Translations under genes and position numbers: made by a program | The notes under the pieces: generated by a model | Database searches by the model: none | Seen by the model: only the letters and a program-made list of their open reading frames with translations | What the model was told of the DNA's origin: nothing | From: Exobacillus caeni | GTDB lineage: Bacteria; Bacillota; Bacilli; Bacillales; Guptibacillaceae | Assembly: GCF_005747095.1 (NCBI RefSeq) | Contig: NZ_SWLG01000002.1 | Span: forward strand, 1-64,000 | Length of the DNA: 64,000 nucleotides | Direction of reading: 5' to 3' | Part shown: positions 23,901 through 33,114 of the stretch, piece by piece | Numbering within the stretch: position 1 is the first letter of the stretch | Layout: every line of letters begins with the position of its first letter

Positions 23901-25430
23901 TTGGCAACGGTTGTTCCCAGTATTGGCTTAAAGGGAATCGAGGGTTATGTGGTGAAAGTCGAGGTGCAGGTAATGCCGGGTCTTGAGGGTGTTAGTATAG
24001 TAGGACTTCCGGATGCTTCGGTTAAGGAGTCGAAGGAGCGTGTGTTGGCGGCTCTGCATTGCTATAAATGTGAAGAGATACTCACAAGGAAGATCATTAT
24101 TAATTTATCACCTGCTGAGCAGAAGAAGAACAGTCCGGTGTTTGACCTGGCGATGGCGATCGGAATTATGAAGGAAACTGGTTTTATGAGAGAAGTTATT
24201 CCATCGGATACGGCATTCCTCGGTATCCTGTCTCTGGATGGAAGTGTAAAACCGGTTGATGGAATGCTCCCAGCGATTTTAGCAGCGAAGCGTGAAGGAT
24301 TCAAAATTCTATACTTACCTCCTCTTCAAGACATACCTCTTACGCACATTGAAGGCATCGAGCTCCGATTTGTACAATCTCTGCAAGAAGTATTAGATTC
24401 TCTTAATGGACAACTCTCTGTGTTTTCCCTCCCTCCTCAAGAACCTATTCCATTTCAAAAAAATGCTTCAGAAAAAGATTTTAAACATGTGATCGGTCAT
24501 GAACAGGCAAAACGTGCATTAGAAATTGCAGCAGCAGGAGGCCATCATCTTTTGATGTCCGGTCCTCCAGGATGTGGGAAGAGTTTATTAGCGGAGACTT
24601 TTCCTTCGATTGTTCCTCTTATGTCCCAGGAAGGCCAATTTGAGGTGATGAGCATATACCAGCTGGCTGGAACTACAAATCCTTCATTCCAAACTCCGCC
24701 TTTTCGTTCCCCGCATCATTCCGCTTCTTCCGTTTCATTAATCGGCGGAGGTTCCAACCCAAAACCGGGTGAAGTGTCACTGGCCCATCGCGGAGTTTTG
24801 TTTTTAGATGAAATGGCAGAGTTCCCGAAGCGAACCCTTGATATGCTTCGTCAGCCTTTGGAAACGGGCAAAGTTACCATCAGCCGAGCTGCTTCCACCG
24901 TTACGTATCCTTCTCGCTTCATTCTCATCGGCGCGATGAACCCATGTCCGTGTGGTTATCTAGGAGCCAGCCATAGATATTGTACATGCTCCCCAAAACA
25001 GGTGAAGAAATATCAAAACCGAATTTCCGGTCCGATTCTGGATCGGATGGATATTCATTTGATACTTTCGGCCGTTCCACTGGATGGTGATTCGATAGAA
25101 CATAATGAACCTTCTGCCGCAATACGTGAAAAAGTAACGGCAGCGAGGCAAAGACAGTACGAGCGATATCAAGCTGAAATTTACAACGCAGTGGTTCCGC
25201 CGGAAATATTGTTGCAACAAGTTGGTTTAAATGCGGGGCAGGAAAAGATGATCCAGCAAATGTCCAGTAAGCAGAATTGGAGTACGAGAGTGCAGATGAA
25301 AATCATAAGGCTGGCAAGAACGATTTCTGATTTGAACGGAGATGAGTTGATAACTGATGAAGCGATTTGGGAAGCGATGACGTTAAAGAGGGAAAACAAT
25401 AACCGGAATCAAAAAGTGGTGGTGAGGTGA
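23901..25430 (+). CDS. ComM/YifB-family Mg-chelatase-like AAA+ ATPase
   Basis: The 509-residue protein has an N-terminal ChlI-type domain (VEVQVMPGLEGVSIVGLPDA), Walker A GPPGCGKSLLAE (about 221-232), Walker B VLFLDEMAEF, and the NPCPCGYLGASHRYC cysteine motif typical of the family. The C-terminal lid is Mg-chelatase-like. In competent bacteria ComM is a helicase aiding branch migration of incoming DNA. I chose TTG 23901 after GGGAGGAATATGTA; the open frame extends to 23877 without a site. A short degenerate copy of codons around 25085-25165 is found at 31430-31507. Confidence 0.88.
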   Translation: MATVVPSIGLKGIEGYVVKVEVQVMPGLEGVSIVGLPDASVKESKERVLAALHCYKCEEILTRKIIINLSPAEQKKNSPVFDLAMAIGIMKETGFMREVIPSDTAFLGILSLDGSVKPVDGMLPAILAAKREGFKILYLPPLQDIPLTHIEGIELRFVQSLQEVLDSLNGQLSVFSLPPQEPIPFQKNASEKDFKHVIGHEQAKRALEIAAAGGHHLLMSGPPGCGKSLLAETFPSIVPLMSQEGQFEVMSIYQLAGTTNPSFQTPPFRSPHHSASSVSLIGGGSNPKPGEVSLAHRGVLFLDEMAEFPKRTLDMLRQPLETGKVTISRAASTVTYPSRFILIGAMNPCPCGYLGASHRYCTCSPKQVKKYQNRISGPILDRMDIHLILSAVPLDGDSIEHNEPSAAIREKVTAARQRQYERYQAEIYNAVVPPEILLQQVGLNAGQEKMIQQMSSKQNWSTRVQMKIIRLARTISDLNGDELITDEAIWEAMTLKRENNNRNQKVVVR

Positions 25431-25495
25431 GTGGGTTCTTCAGTAACTAGAAATTGGGGTAGAAGTTGTTGATTAAGAAATACAAACTAAGTTCT

Positions 25496-25600
25496 ACAGG
25501 GGTCACAATCAAGCGTCTGATTGTGACCCCTGTTCGTTGGACTATTATCCTTCTTTAAAAAAGAAATGCATAGGGACAAGCAACCTGTCCCTATGTCCCT
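25496..25600 (+). repeat. long hairpin plus GGGACA right end
   Basis: Hairpin 25496-25533: arms ACAGGGGTCACAATCA with loop AGCGTC, the stem unlike any other copy. Right end 25572-25600: GGGACAAGCAACCTGTCCC plus TATGTCCC. No left end is visible, so this is a partial composite element after comM. The rest of the gap to 25759 is AT-rich leader. Confidence 0.8.
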
Positions 25601-25758
25601 TCCTGCACTATTTAACAATAGGTCTATTGAATCAATACAATTAAAGCCATAACTGGTAAATATTGTTAAAGGAAATCGGAGTTGGGATGTGTAAGGTATT
25701 AAACAGCAACTTAGATGATCCAGATTATACCAATATCTTAAAAAGGAGGCCCCTATTC

Positions 25759-28425
25759 ATGACGTTGGTTAAAAGAGCGGTCTGGTTGTTTTTTTGTTTA
25801 TTGTTGTTGATACCTGCATTTTCAATTCAGCCAGGAGAGGCAGGTGCTGAGAAATTCCAGAACGATATTCCTGATATTTCTCCTGTACCTCAAAATGTAA
25901 CAGAAACAGGTAAGGGTTTTTCGCTTACTCCAGTGGTTGGAGTGGTGACAGGTGAGACTACAGATCAGGAAGCATTAAATGAATTGAAGGATGTATTAAA
26001 ATCGGCTGATGTAAAGCGGATTGTTGTCCGTGATGTTAAGGACTCTATGCCAAATACACCTGTTACGATATGGCTTGGAAGTTCAGCATCTATTCCTGAG
26101 GTTAACGGGATTCTTGAAAAGTTAGGTGCAAAAGAAACATCTAAAAATGAAGGGTACACTGTTGCCGCAGGGCATGTTGATGGCCATAAAACGATCGTGC
26201 TATCGGGTGCAGACCAATCAGGAACGTTTTATGCAACCCAGACTTTCAAGCAATTAATAGCGGAGAAGGACGGGAGAGACTGGGTGCCTGGTGTTACGAT
26301 AAATGATTGGCCAACTATGCCGCTGCGGGGTTCTATTGAAGGTTTTTACGGTCCACCGTGGTCTCACGAAGACCGTTTAAATCAAATCGAATTTTACGGC
26401 GAAAATAAAATGAACACCTACGTCTATGCCCCGAAAGATGATCCTTATCACCGTGATAAATGGCGAGAACCTTATCCTGATGAAAAAATGCTGGAGATAA
26501 GAGAACTTGTCCAGCGATCAAAGGAAAACCATGTTAATTTTGTTTTTGCATTGTCACCGGGTAACAGTGTTTGTTTTTCAGATGACAGGGATTTTGATTA
26601 CATGATGCAGAAAATGCAGGCGGTTTGGGAGGTAGGGGTCCGTTCCTTTGCGGTTTTTCTTGATGATATTAACCCTAATATACGCTGTGCAAAGGATAAA
26701 GAGATGTTTGGGGATGATTCTAATCCGCCGGCAGCAGCTCAAGCCTACTTATTAAATCGGTTTAATCAAGAATTCGTTAAGACCCATGAAGGTGCAAACC
26801 AGTTGATCACAGTGCCGACTGATTACTGGCAAGCTGGAACGACGCCATACCGGGAACGTTTTGCTGACCTGGTGGACCGGGATATTATCGTTTATTGGAC
26901 AGGTATCGGTGTAGTAGCTCCGGAAATCACCAATGAGGATGCTGAGAAAATATGGGGAATTTTTGATCATGACTTGTTAATCTGGGACAACTATCCTGTT
27001 AATGATTATGCAAGGAACCGCCTTTTCCTCGGTCCACTTGTTAACAGGGATGCAGAACTGACTGAGCATGGAGTGATCGGCTTGACCGCCAACCCGATGA
27101 ATGAAGCCGAGGCTTCTAAGCTTTCGTTGTTTACGATCGCGGATTATGTATGGAACCCGACAGCGTATGACCCAAAAAGTTCGTGGGATTTAAGCATTGA
27201 GCGCTTTGGAGGAAATGCTGCAGACGCATTAAGAGTGTTTGCCGAGAACAATTATTCCTCTCCTATTAATTCTACCAACGGTTTGACTATTAAACCGCTC
27301 ATAGAAATGTTCTGGAAAGACTTTGAATCGGATGCTTTCGAAAAAAGTGCAACTGAACTCCTTGCTGAATTTAAACGTGTACAGACAGCACCGGACATCT
27401 TACGTGAAGAGCTTGCAAACCAAAATTTCTTAGAAGAAACAGAGCCTTATCTCAATAAAATGGAGTTGTATGGTAAAGCGGGGGAACTGGCTGTCAAACT
27501 TTTAGAAGCCCAAAAAGGAAAAGATGGGGAGGATGTATGGAAGTACCGCCAACAGTTTGATACCACTTATAAAAAAGCTGAGGCTATACCACAGTTGTTT
27601 GGCGTTGATGTTTTCAGACCATTTTTTAATGAAGTTATAAAAAGGAATGATCTGTGGTTTCAGGTGAGTAAGACATCACCGATGACATCAATGGGAACCT
27701 ATAGTAACTATTCTTTAAAAAATTTAATTGATGGCGATCCATCGACACTTTATTGGAGTAGCTCGGCTGCGGGCGTCGGGGATTACGTTGGCGTAGATTT
27801 AGGTGGTGTTTATACAATAGATTCGATCGAATTGTTGATGGGCTCAACCGATGGTCCGGTTGCACGGCCGGATGACTATATCCATCATGGCATACTGGAG
27901 GTTTCTAAAGATGGAAGTAACTGGACCCCTATAGTTGAAAAGGAAAATGAAACAGATATCTCTGTTGAGGCTGATCTTCAAGCACGCTATGTACGCTATC
28001 GGGCAGTTGAATCACAAACGAATTGGGTTCAAGTACGTGAATTCAATGTTAAAAGTAACAAGCCTACAATGGAGGTTACCGGATTGCCAGCACCTGCTGA
28101 AGGTTCATCAGTTTCCAATGCAGCAGATGGTGACCTTGCATCAGCTTATCGAGCCGGTTCCATTCCGGAATCTGATGACGGTTTAACCTTCCAAATGTCC
28201 TTAGCACACGATTTGAAAAGCATTGTTGTATTACAAGATCAGAACCAAGTGACAGAAGGGGTTATTGAAATTAAAAATGACCAGGGACAGTGGCTGAAAG
28301 TTGGTACTTTATCGAACGCCTATAGCAAGGTGCCTGTAAACAAAACTACTGATCAATTCAGGATAGTATGGAATAATGAGGACACTGCTCCTGTAGTTTA
28401 TGAGGTGATCCCGGAATTTAATTAA
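25759..28425 (+). CDS. secreted GH84 beta-N-acetylglucosaminidase
   Basis: Start ATG 25759 after AAAGGAGGCCCCTATTC; the frame opens earlier without support. The 888-residue product has a signal peptide (about 1-30), an N-terminal GH20/84 accessory domain, and a GH84 catalytic domain starting LRGSIEGFYGPPWSHEDRL, with FALSPG and FLDDIN (Asp 302 and 303, the catalytic pair). A helical bundle follows, then C-terminal F5/8 type C (CBM32-like) modules (NLIDGDPSTLYWSS). GH84 enzymes (hyaluronidase/NagJ type) remove terminal N-acetylglucosamine from glycans. It is probably extracellular. No LPxTG anchor is seen. Confidence 0.88.
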   Translation: MTLVKRAVWLFFCLLLLIPAFSIQPGEAGAEKFQNDIPDISPVPQNVTETGKGFSLTPVVGVVTGETTDQEALNELKDVLKSADVKRIVVRDVKDSMPNTPVTIWLGSSASIPEVNGILEKLGAKETSKNEGYTVAAGHVDGHKTIVLSGADQSGTFYATQTFKQLIAEKDGRDWVPGVTINDWPTMPLRGSIEGFYGPPWSHEDRLNQIEFYGENKMNTYVYAPKDDPYHRDKWREPYPDEKMLEIRELVQRSKENHVNFVFALSPGNSVCFSDDRDFDYMMQKMQAVWEVGVRSFAVFLDDINPNIRCAKDKEMFGDDSNPPAAAQAYLLNRFNQEFVKTHEGANQLITVPTDYWQAGTTPYRERFADLVDRDIIVYWTGIGVVAPEITNEDAEKIWGIFDHDLLIWDNYPVNDYARNRLFLGPLVNRDAELTEHGVIGLTANPMNEAEASKLSLFTIADYVWNPTAYDPKSSWDLSIERFGGNAADALRVFAENNYSSPINSTNGLTIKPLIEMFWKDFESDAFEKSATELLAEFKRVQTAPDILREELANQNFLEETEPYLNKMELYGKAGELAVKLLEAQKGKDGEDVWKYRQQFDTTYKKAEAIPQLFGVDVFRPFFNEVIKRNDLWFQVSKTSPMTSMGTYSNYSLKNLIDGDPSTLYWSSSAAGVGDYVGVDLGGVYTIDSIELLMGSTDGPVARPDDYIHHGILEVSKDGSNWTPIVEKENETDISVEADLQARYVRYRAVESQTNWVQVREFNVKSNKPTMEVTGLPAPAEGSSVSNAADGDLASAYRAGSIPESDDGLTFQMSLAHDLKSIVVLQDQNQVTEGVIEIKNDQGQWLKVGTLSNAYSKVPVNKTTDQFRIVWNNEDTAPVVYEVIPEFN

Positions 28426-28429
28426 GAGG

Positions 28430-28619
28430 GGGACAAGGGGACAGAGGGACAGGTGCGTTGTCCTAAGCCTTGTTAGCATGTTCAAATGAGATGTTTTAAT
28501 AAAAAGCTTTATCTATATAAAGCGAACGTAAGCCTTAATCAAATATTTGATCAAGGCTTATGTTCGTAAATATACATATATTTTTATATGATAGTACAAG
28601 GGAATTGTCCCTGAGTCCC
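28430..28619 (+). repeat. composite GGGACA element (copy F, both ends present)
   Basis: Left end GGGACAAGGGGACAGAGGGACA with GGTGCGTTGTCC, spacer GCCTTGTTAGCATGTTCAAA, hairpin 28523-28566 (CGAACGTAAGCCTT arms, core AATCAAATATTTGAT), right end TACAAGGGAATTGTCCC. It starts 5 bp after the GH84 stop codon. Confidence 0.88.
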
Positions 28620-28683
28620 AAATTTATGCTTATAACCCTTTTTTTATTTGTTTAGTAGTAGGAAGACTTGCAGATCGTCTGAG

Positions 28684-28710
28684 AAAAAGCGAATTTACTA
28701 TCGCTTTTTT
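28684..28710 (+). terminator. small bidirectional hairpin with T-run
   Basis: AAAAAGCGA (28684-28692) pairs with TCGCTTTTTT (28701-28710). It lies between the composite element and the promoter of the second hydrolase copy and has no counterpart at the first copy. Confidence 0.7.
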
Positions 28711-28742
28711 ATGGATGTTTACAAAAAACACTATTTCCTAAG

Positions 28743-28771
28743 TTCACCGGAAATGATATTATTTTTATAAT
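28743..28771 (+). promoter_or_regulatory. sigma-A-like promoter of hydrolase copy 2
   Basis: TTCACC (28743-28748), a 17-bp spacer and TATAAT (28766-28771), 22 bp before the ATG. It is the same arrangement as at 17180-17208. Confidence 0.5.
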
Positions 28772-28793
28772 TCAGATTAAGGGGGAATAAGGC

Positions 28794-29678
28794 ATGTCGG
28801 AGATCAAACAATACACCATCACGCTTCCTGATGGACGTGACCTTGATGTTGTCGAAGCGGGTATAGAGAAGGGACCTGCTGTAATTGTACATAATGGGAC
28901 GCCGCAATCAGCGGGACTTTTTAAAGAACATATTGAGGATGCGAGTGAAAAGGGATTGAGACTCATCAGCTATGGGCGACCAGGGTACGGAGCCTCTACT
29001 CGACAACCAGAAAGAACAGTAGCATCAGCTGCTAAGGATACGGCAGATCTGGCAACTGCGTTAGGTATTGAACGGTTTGCCACCTGGGGGATATCTGGCG
29101 GCGGTCCGCATGCATTAGCCTGTGCAGCTTTGCTGAGTGATCGTGTTGTGGCGGCAGCTTGTCTTGCAGGCGTGGCCCCATATAATGCTGAGGGATTGGA
29201 TTTTTTGGCGGGTATGGGAGAGGATAACGTCGAAGAGTTTGGTGCAGCAATAGAGGGAGAAGAAAAGCTTAAGCCATACCTTGAAGAACAGAGAACTGCT
29301 ATCCTCAGTTCAACTCCGGAAGAAATGGCCGCACATATGAGCAACTTACTGAGTGACGCTGACAAAGCGGTCTTTACTGGCTCCTTTGGTGAACAATTGG
29401 CTCAACTCTTCCACGGCTCTCTTAGAACTGGAATCTACGGCTGGTTTGATGATGATCTTGCTTTTACAAAAGATTGGGGATTCTCCTTATCTGATATTAA
29501 AGTTCCTCTGCAAATTTGGCAGGGTGAACAAGATCTTATGGTGCCGTACAGCCATGGCGAATGGTTGTCAAAGCATATTCCACAGGCAGAAAGCCATCTT
29601 AATCAGGTGGATGGACATCTTACACTTTATCTTAACCGTATCGCGGAAGTACATGCGTGGATTTTAAAACAATTTTAG
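28794..29678 (+). CDS. alpha/beta-fold hydrolase, copy 2
   Basis: A 294-residue near twin of the 17232-18116 product, with the same GISGGG serine elbow, the same acid/histidine region and the same ribosome binding site (TAAGGGGGAATAAGGC). Differences are mostly conservative (AELAT/ADLAT, GIAPYNAEDLEF/GVAPYNAEGLDF, IIKHF/ILKQF), so both copies appear to be under selection. Similarity continues about 60 bp upstream of the start and into the following composite repeat, which marks a segmental duplication rather than convergent paralogues. Confidence 0.85.
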   Translation: MSEIKQYTITLPDGRDLDVVEAGIEKGPAVIVHNGTPQSAGLFKEHIEDASEKGLRLISYGRPGYGASTRQPERTVASAAKDTADLATALGIERFATWGISGGGPHALACAALLSDRVVAAACLAGVAPYNAEGLDFLAGMGEDNVEEFGAAIEGEEKLKPYLEEQRTAILSSTPEEMAAHMSNLLSDADKAVFTGSFGEQLAQLFHGSLRTGIYGWFDDDLAFTKDWGFSLSDIKVPLQIWQGEQDLMVPYSHGEWLSKHIPQAESHLNQVDGHLTLYLNRIAEVHAWILKQF

Positions 29679-29679
29679 G

Positions 29680-29881
29680 AGAGACAAGAGGGACAAGGGA
29701 ACAGGTACATTGTCACCAAAAATGTTAGCATGAAGGATGCCTCTTGTTAGAATAAAAGATTCCTAAGATGATGGGCATTAGAAAATGAACACCAGCCTTA
29801 ACCAATTGATTAAGGCTGGTGTTCATTTAACAATTTATTTCTCTTAACTATCTAGGAACAAGAAACCTATCCCTGTGACCC
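29680..29881 (+). repeat. composite GGGACA element, both ends mutated (copy G)
   Basis: Left end GAGACAAGAGGGACAAGGGA with ACAGGTACATTGTCACC, spacer ATGTTAGCATGAAG, hairpin 29783-29828 (AAATGAACACCAGCCTTAA arms, shortened core CCAATTGA), TTTATTTCTCTT and right end GGAACAAGAAACCTATCCC. Its ends are the most decayed of the set, yet the stem is almost perfectly paired. Confidence 0.82.
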
Positions 29882-29917
29882 ACTTGTTTTGTTCAAAAGA
29901 ATACTTTACTTGTCACA

Positions 29918-30244
29918 TTAAAAGCCGTAAATTTGCTGTCCTAATGCTCTATCAATATAATCAATTGAGTTATCCTGATTAGTGTCATATTTCCATTTAG
30001 TTATACCAAAATCATGCTCATATTGGTCAATCAGATTATTATGATTAATATCTACTTGATATTGGTCAATTAGGTTGTCGTTACCAATATCTACATCAAA
30101 TTGATCCAGAATGCCATCATGGTCTAAATCATCGATTGAGTATGTACCATATTCTTGAAGCTCGTGTGTTTGAAGGTCATGACTGGTGATTTCCATATCA
30201 TAATTTGTGTCAAGAAAGTCCATTGGATCAAGATCTATTGGCAT
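29918..30244 (-). CDS. small Asp-rich protein with calcium-loop-like repeats
   Basis: The 108-residue acidic protein contains serial Dx[DN]x[DN]xxD loops: DLDHDGILDQFDVD, DIGNDNLIDQYQVD, DINHNNLIDQYEHD and DTNQDNSIDYID. These resemble dockerin or thrombospondin type 3 calcium-binding repeats. There is no signal peptide. ATG follows TTAGGAGGACTATAA. It lies 11 bases after the upstream minus-strand gene (30256-31137), so the two probably act together. Function unknown. Confidence 0.6.
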   Translation of the reverse strand: MPIDLDPMDFLDTNYDMEITSHDLQTHELQEYGTYSIDDLDHDGILDQFDVDIGNDNLIDQYQVDINHNNLIDQYEHDFGITKWKYDTNQDNSIDYIDRALGQQIYGF

Positions 30245-30255
30245 TTATAGTCCTC

Positions 30256-31137
30256 CTAAAAGTTATTTAAAAAGTTCTTTAATCGCTTACCTGTTTTTGA
30301 AAATTTCTCTGACTGTTGTTTTTTTACATACTCCCAAGAGTTACCCATTCTTTTATCAAGGTCAGGCTGGTAAGTTAATGCGAACTTAGTATACGGGGCT
30401 TTGTAGTAAGTTTGTTCGATCTTTGTTTTCTTATCACTGTCAGTTGTTCTTTTTTTTAGGATAGATTTGATTAAGTTGTCTGCAGGCTGAAAACCTAATT
30501 TTCTCGAGATAGCTAACGATTTCAAATATAGTTGATCGTTGTTTGCTTGATCATAACATTGAGCTAAGTAATAAAAGTATTCTGCTTTTCTTTCTTTGAG
30601 AGTTTCTATTTCAATAGCTTTTGTAATACATTGAATAGCCTTTGTGAGGATTGCCTGTTTCGCTTTTTGATCTTTTGCATATGTGGAAGAATACATTTGG
30701 GCCTTTCCTAGATACACGAGTTCGGTTGCGGCAAGCAGGTTGTTTTTTGCTTTCTTCGTAAGAAGCGCAATAGTCATTCCGAGACATGTTTTCAAGTCAA
30801 ACTTTTTAAATTCGTCATCAATTGAGTTTAACCCTGCTGCGACACCCTTGCCAGCAATGAATCCGACTGGGTTAAAGACAGCTCGTCCAACATTTACGCC
30901 ACTTTTTAACTTTCTATACAGTATGCTGGCTTCATAAAAGTACAACCAATTTTGTGGATTGTTTGGTTCTCTTTTTAACTTTTCCTGAAGTTCACCTAAT
31001 CCTGCCATACCTTGGGTCGCATCCCCCAGAGCAGAAATTACAGGCAAAGAAGAGAGTTCTTCTTTTGCTTTTCGTGAAAATCTTCCCAGTTTTTCTTGTT
31101 CTTCTTTTGATAGAAAACCGTCTAAGAAACCTTTCAT
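30256..31137 (-). CDS. hypothetical helical-repeat protein
   Basis: The 293-residue protein (ATG 31137 after ATGGAGGTAAAAGAA) has a short N-terminal amphipathic part (FLSKEEQEKLGRFSRKAKEE), a glycine-rich hydrophobic stretch (AVFNPVGFIAGKGVAAG) and a TPR-like C-terminal half (AIQCITKAIEIETLKERKAE, YYLAQCYDQANN). No enzyme motif is seen. It is probably co-transcribed with the Asp-rich gene. I do not recognise the family. Confidence 0.55.
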   Translation of the reverse strand: MKGFLDGFLSKEEQEKLGRFSRKAKEELSSLPVISALGDATQGMAGLGELQEKLKREPNNPQNWLYFYEASILYRKLKSGVNVGRAVFNPVGFIAGKGVAAGLNSIDDEFKKFDLKTCLGMTIALLTKKAKNNLLAATELVYLGKAQMYSSTYAKDQKAKQAILTKAIQCITKAIEIETLKERKAEYFYYLAQCYDQANNDQLYLKSLAISRKLGFQPADNLIKSILKKRTTDSDKKTKIEQTYYKAPYTKFALTYQPDLDKRMGNSWEYVKKQQSEKFSKTGKRLKNFLNNF

Positions 31138-31227
31138 TTCTTTTACCTCCATAAGTGTAACAATCCTCAATATATATATCGGAATTTAGCAGGAATGTTT
31201 TATGGTTTTTTTTGTAAAAAAATTATA

Positions 31228-31507
31228 TTGTCCCAGCCCTATCTATCATGATACATCTCCTAAAACCAAGAATATTTATAGTATTAGGTTTGGTAATCAT
31301 TAAAATGGATTGGATGGAAAAGACTCTATTTCATAAGAAGTATTATCGCTCTCTAGAATACGTTACATTTCGGACACGAGATATACAAATCTTAGGTATG
31401 AAATCCTACATGCCTATGGTTTGCTTTCTGGATAGAATCGATGGAACAAAATGAAGCTTTTGCCACAATCTCAGAGCGTGTAACAGCAGCTAGATAAAGG
31501 TGGTACG
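31228..31507. pseudogene. deletion-derived relic of the 22.5-25.2 kb segment
   Basis: 31228-31430 matches, with many changes, the stretch 22505-22700 (repeat end, then the 3' part of the minus-strand zinc-binding gene): CATGATNCATCTCC, ACCAAGAATATT and GGATTGGANGGAAAAG are shared. 31430-31507 then matches comM codons near 25085-25165 (GAACAAAATGAAGCTTTTGC against GAACATAATGAACCTTCTGC, and the GTAACAGCAGC block). Both parents share CTGGAT at the join. The intervening 2.4 kb, including the RAYT gene, is absent. No coding function is likely. Confidence 0.65.
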
Positions 31508-31519
31508 GTAAAACTAAAT

Positions 31520-31642
31520 ACGAACAGAGGCCTCAATCAAACGTTTGATTGAGGCCTCTGTTCGTTGAAATCACTATTCTATTAGAAAAAGATAAAGAAA
31601 TAAACTTATACCCCTAGGGACAATGAACCTGTCCTATGTCCC
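31520..31642 (+). repeat. perfect long hairpin plus GGGACA right end
   Basis: Hairpin 31520-31565: perfect 23-bp arms with ACGAACAGAGGCCTCAATCA and an AAACGTTT centre. Right end 31618-31642: GGGACAATGAACCTGTCC. The order matches the sequence after comM (25496-25600), which fits the relic lying just upstream. Confidence 0.88.
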
Positions 31643-31740
31643 GAGTACTGTAATTTTTTGTATACGCTTTTTACTATTTAATGATAGAATTGACAGGAAA
31701 ATTAACAAACAGGTTATTTAGGGTACATAGGAGGATAAAC

Positions 31741-32769
31741 ATGAAGATTAATTTATTAATATTGCTCATTCTTTTTTCTGTTTTGTTAGGGGGATGTGGC
31801 AATACAGATAACGCTTCAAGTGAAGCATCTAAAAAAGAGAACAATACAAATACTGTTAATAACAGTGAAGATAGTAAAGATAATAAAGATAGTAAAGATA
31901 GTAAAGATAGTGAGGAAGTTAAAGAACAAATAGTAAATGATGTTGCTGGTTTTTGGTTTAATGAAGAACAGGGTCCTATTGAAATCAAATTTAAAGGTGT
32001 GCACAAAGGCACATTAAGCTACATAAGCGTTGGAAATAGTATATCTTATTCTCTTGAAATACTAGAAGCCAATGAAGGAACCTTGACTGTAAAGAAGACC
32101 TCTGGCACAGAGGGAGATACTATACTTCAACTTAGTAAAAATACAAATGGTGGTATTGAAATTTTTAACAAAGATGAAAATCACTCTTACACATTTGCAG
32201 AAGCTGATAAAAATTTTATTGTAAATAACTTTAATTATTCGTTAGAAGAAACTAATACATCTACATCAAATACAAATGAAAGTTTAGAAATAGAGGAGTA
32301 TGATGAGGAAGTTGTACCAGACATAGTGGTTTATGAATATGGATCTTCGAATGAGTTTGGAAAAAGAATTCTGGAATCTGTGTTCAAGCAAACTAACCAA
32401 ACCTATTATTACAGACCAATTATGAACCGAGCCGAAGGATATTATATATATAAGCCGATTGAAGAAAGAGGAATTAAGGTTGACGTATTATTGGATTTTA
32501 AAATTAATAAGGACAATCTCGATAATATTCCAAATGATATTTTATTAACAACTCCATACAAATATTCAGGGCATGGAGATGAAATTTACTCCTACAATTC
32601 ATTCGCTTTCCCTTTAGAGCAAAACGAGTTGTATTTAATGGTAGAGGAAAAAATCCAATTACTAAAGTCGCAAAAATTTATCAGTGATATAGATTTTATT
32701 AGAGTAGGCGATAAAACAGAAGTTCAAATACCAGATGGAATGACACTTGAAGAGTTTATGAAGAAATAG
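31741..32769 (+). CDS. lipoprotein of unknown function
   Basis: The 342-residue protein (ATG 31741 after TAGGAGGATAAAC) has a lipoprotein signal ending LGGC at residue 19-20. A low-complexity Ser/Lys/Asp region (SKDNKDSKDSKDSEE, from a tandem AGTAAAGAT-type DNA repeat at 31871-31915) follows. A beta-rich domain (VAGFWFNEEQGPIEIKFKGV) comes next, and a C-terminal domain (LYLMVEEKIQLLKSQKFISD... EEFMKK). The frame is open upstream to 31681 without a site. The repeat tract may vary in length between strains. Export to the cell surface is clear; function is not. Confidence 0.65.
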   Translation: MKINLLILLILFSVLLGGCGNTDNASSEASKKENNTNTVNNSEDSKDNKDSKDSKDSEEVKEQIVNDVAGFWFNEEQGPIEIKFKGVHKGTLSYISVGNSISYSLEILEANEGTLTVKKTSGTEGDTILQLSKNTNGGIEIFNKDENHSYTFAEADKNFIVNNFNYSLEETNTSTSNTNESLEIEEYDEEVVPDIVVYEYGSSNEFGKRILESVFKQTNQTYYYRPIMNRAEGYYIYKPIEERGIKVDVLLDFKINKDNLDNIPNDILLTTPYKYSGHGDEIYSYNSFAFPLEQNELYLMVEEKIQLLKSQKFISDIDFIRVGDKTEVQIPDGMTLEEFMKK

Positions 32770-32896
32770 ATATTGAATGCAAAGGAAAAAACTAGACCTC
32801 AACACCAACTGCTTTTTCCGTTTCGTTATTCTACTAGAGTAGTTTTTAGAATAAATGCCAAAATAATCATGAAAAATATAAAGATTAATCTTTTAA

Positions 32897-33019
32897 AAGC
32901 GAACACAAGCCTTAATCAAATGTTTTATTAAGGCTTGTGTTCGCTTAATTATTTAACTTCTCTTGTTAACTATTTCTTCATGAAATTGCAAGGAACATGT
33001 CCATAAGTCACTATGTCCC
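32897..33019 (+). repeat. long hairpin plus decayed GGGACA right end
   Basis: Hairpin 32897-32946 (AAGCGAACACAAGCCTTAAT arms, core AAATGTTTTA with two mismatches). The right end CAAGGAACATGTCC...ATGTCCC at about 32988-33019 is damaged. No left end is seen after the lipoprotein stop, although ATAAATGCCAAAATAATCAT may be a decayed spacer. The remainder of the 345-bp gap is featureless. Confidence 0.7.
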
Positions 33020-33114
33020 TAATCTTTGATTATGGGATTTTTGATCATTCATGAATCCCCCTATACAAAAATACACTAACAGTAAATCCTGTTTCATAAA
33101 TGGGAGGAGATCCA

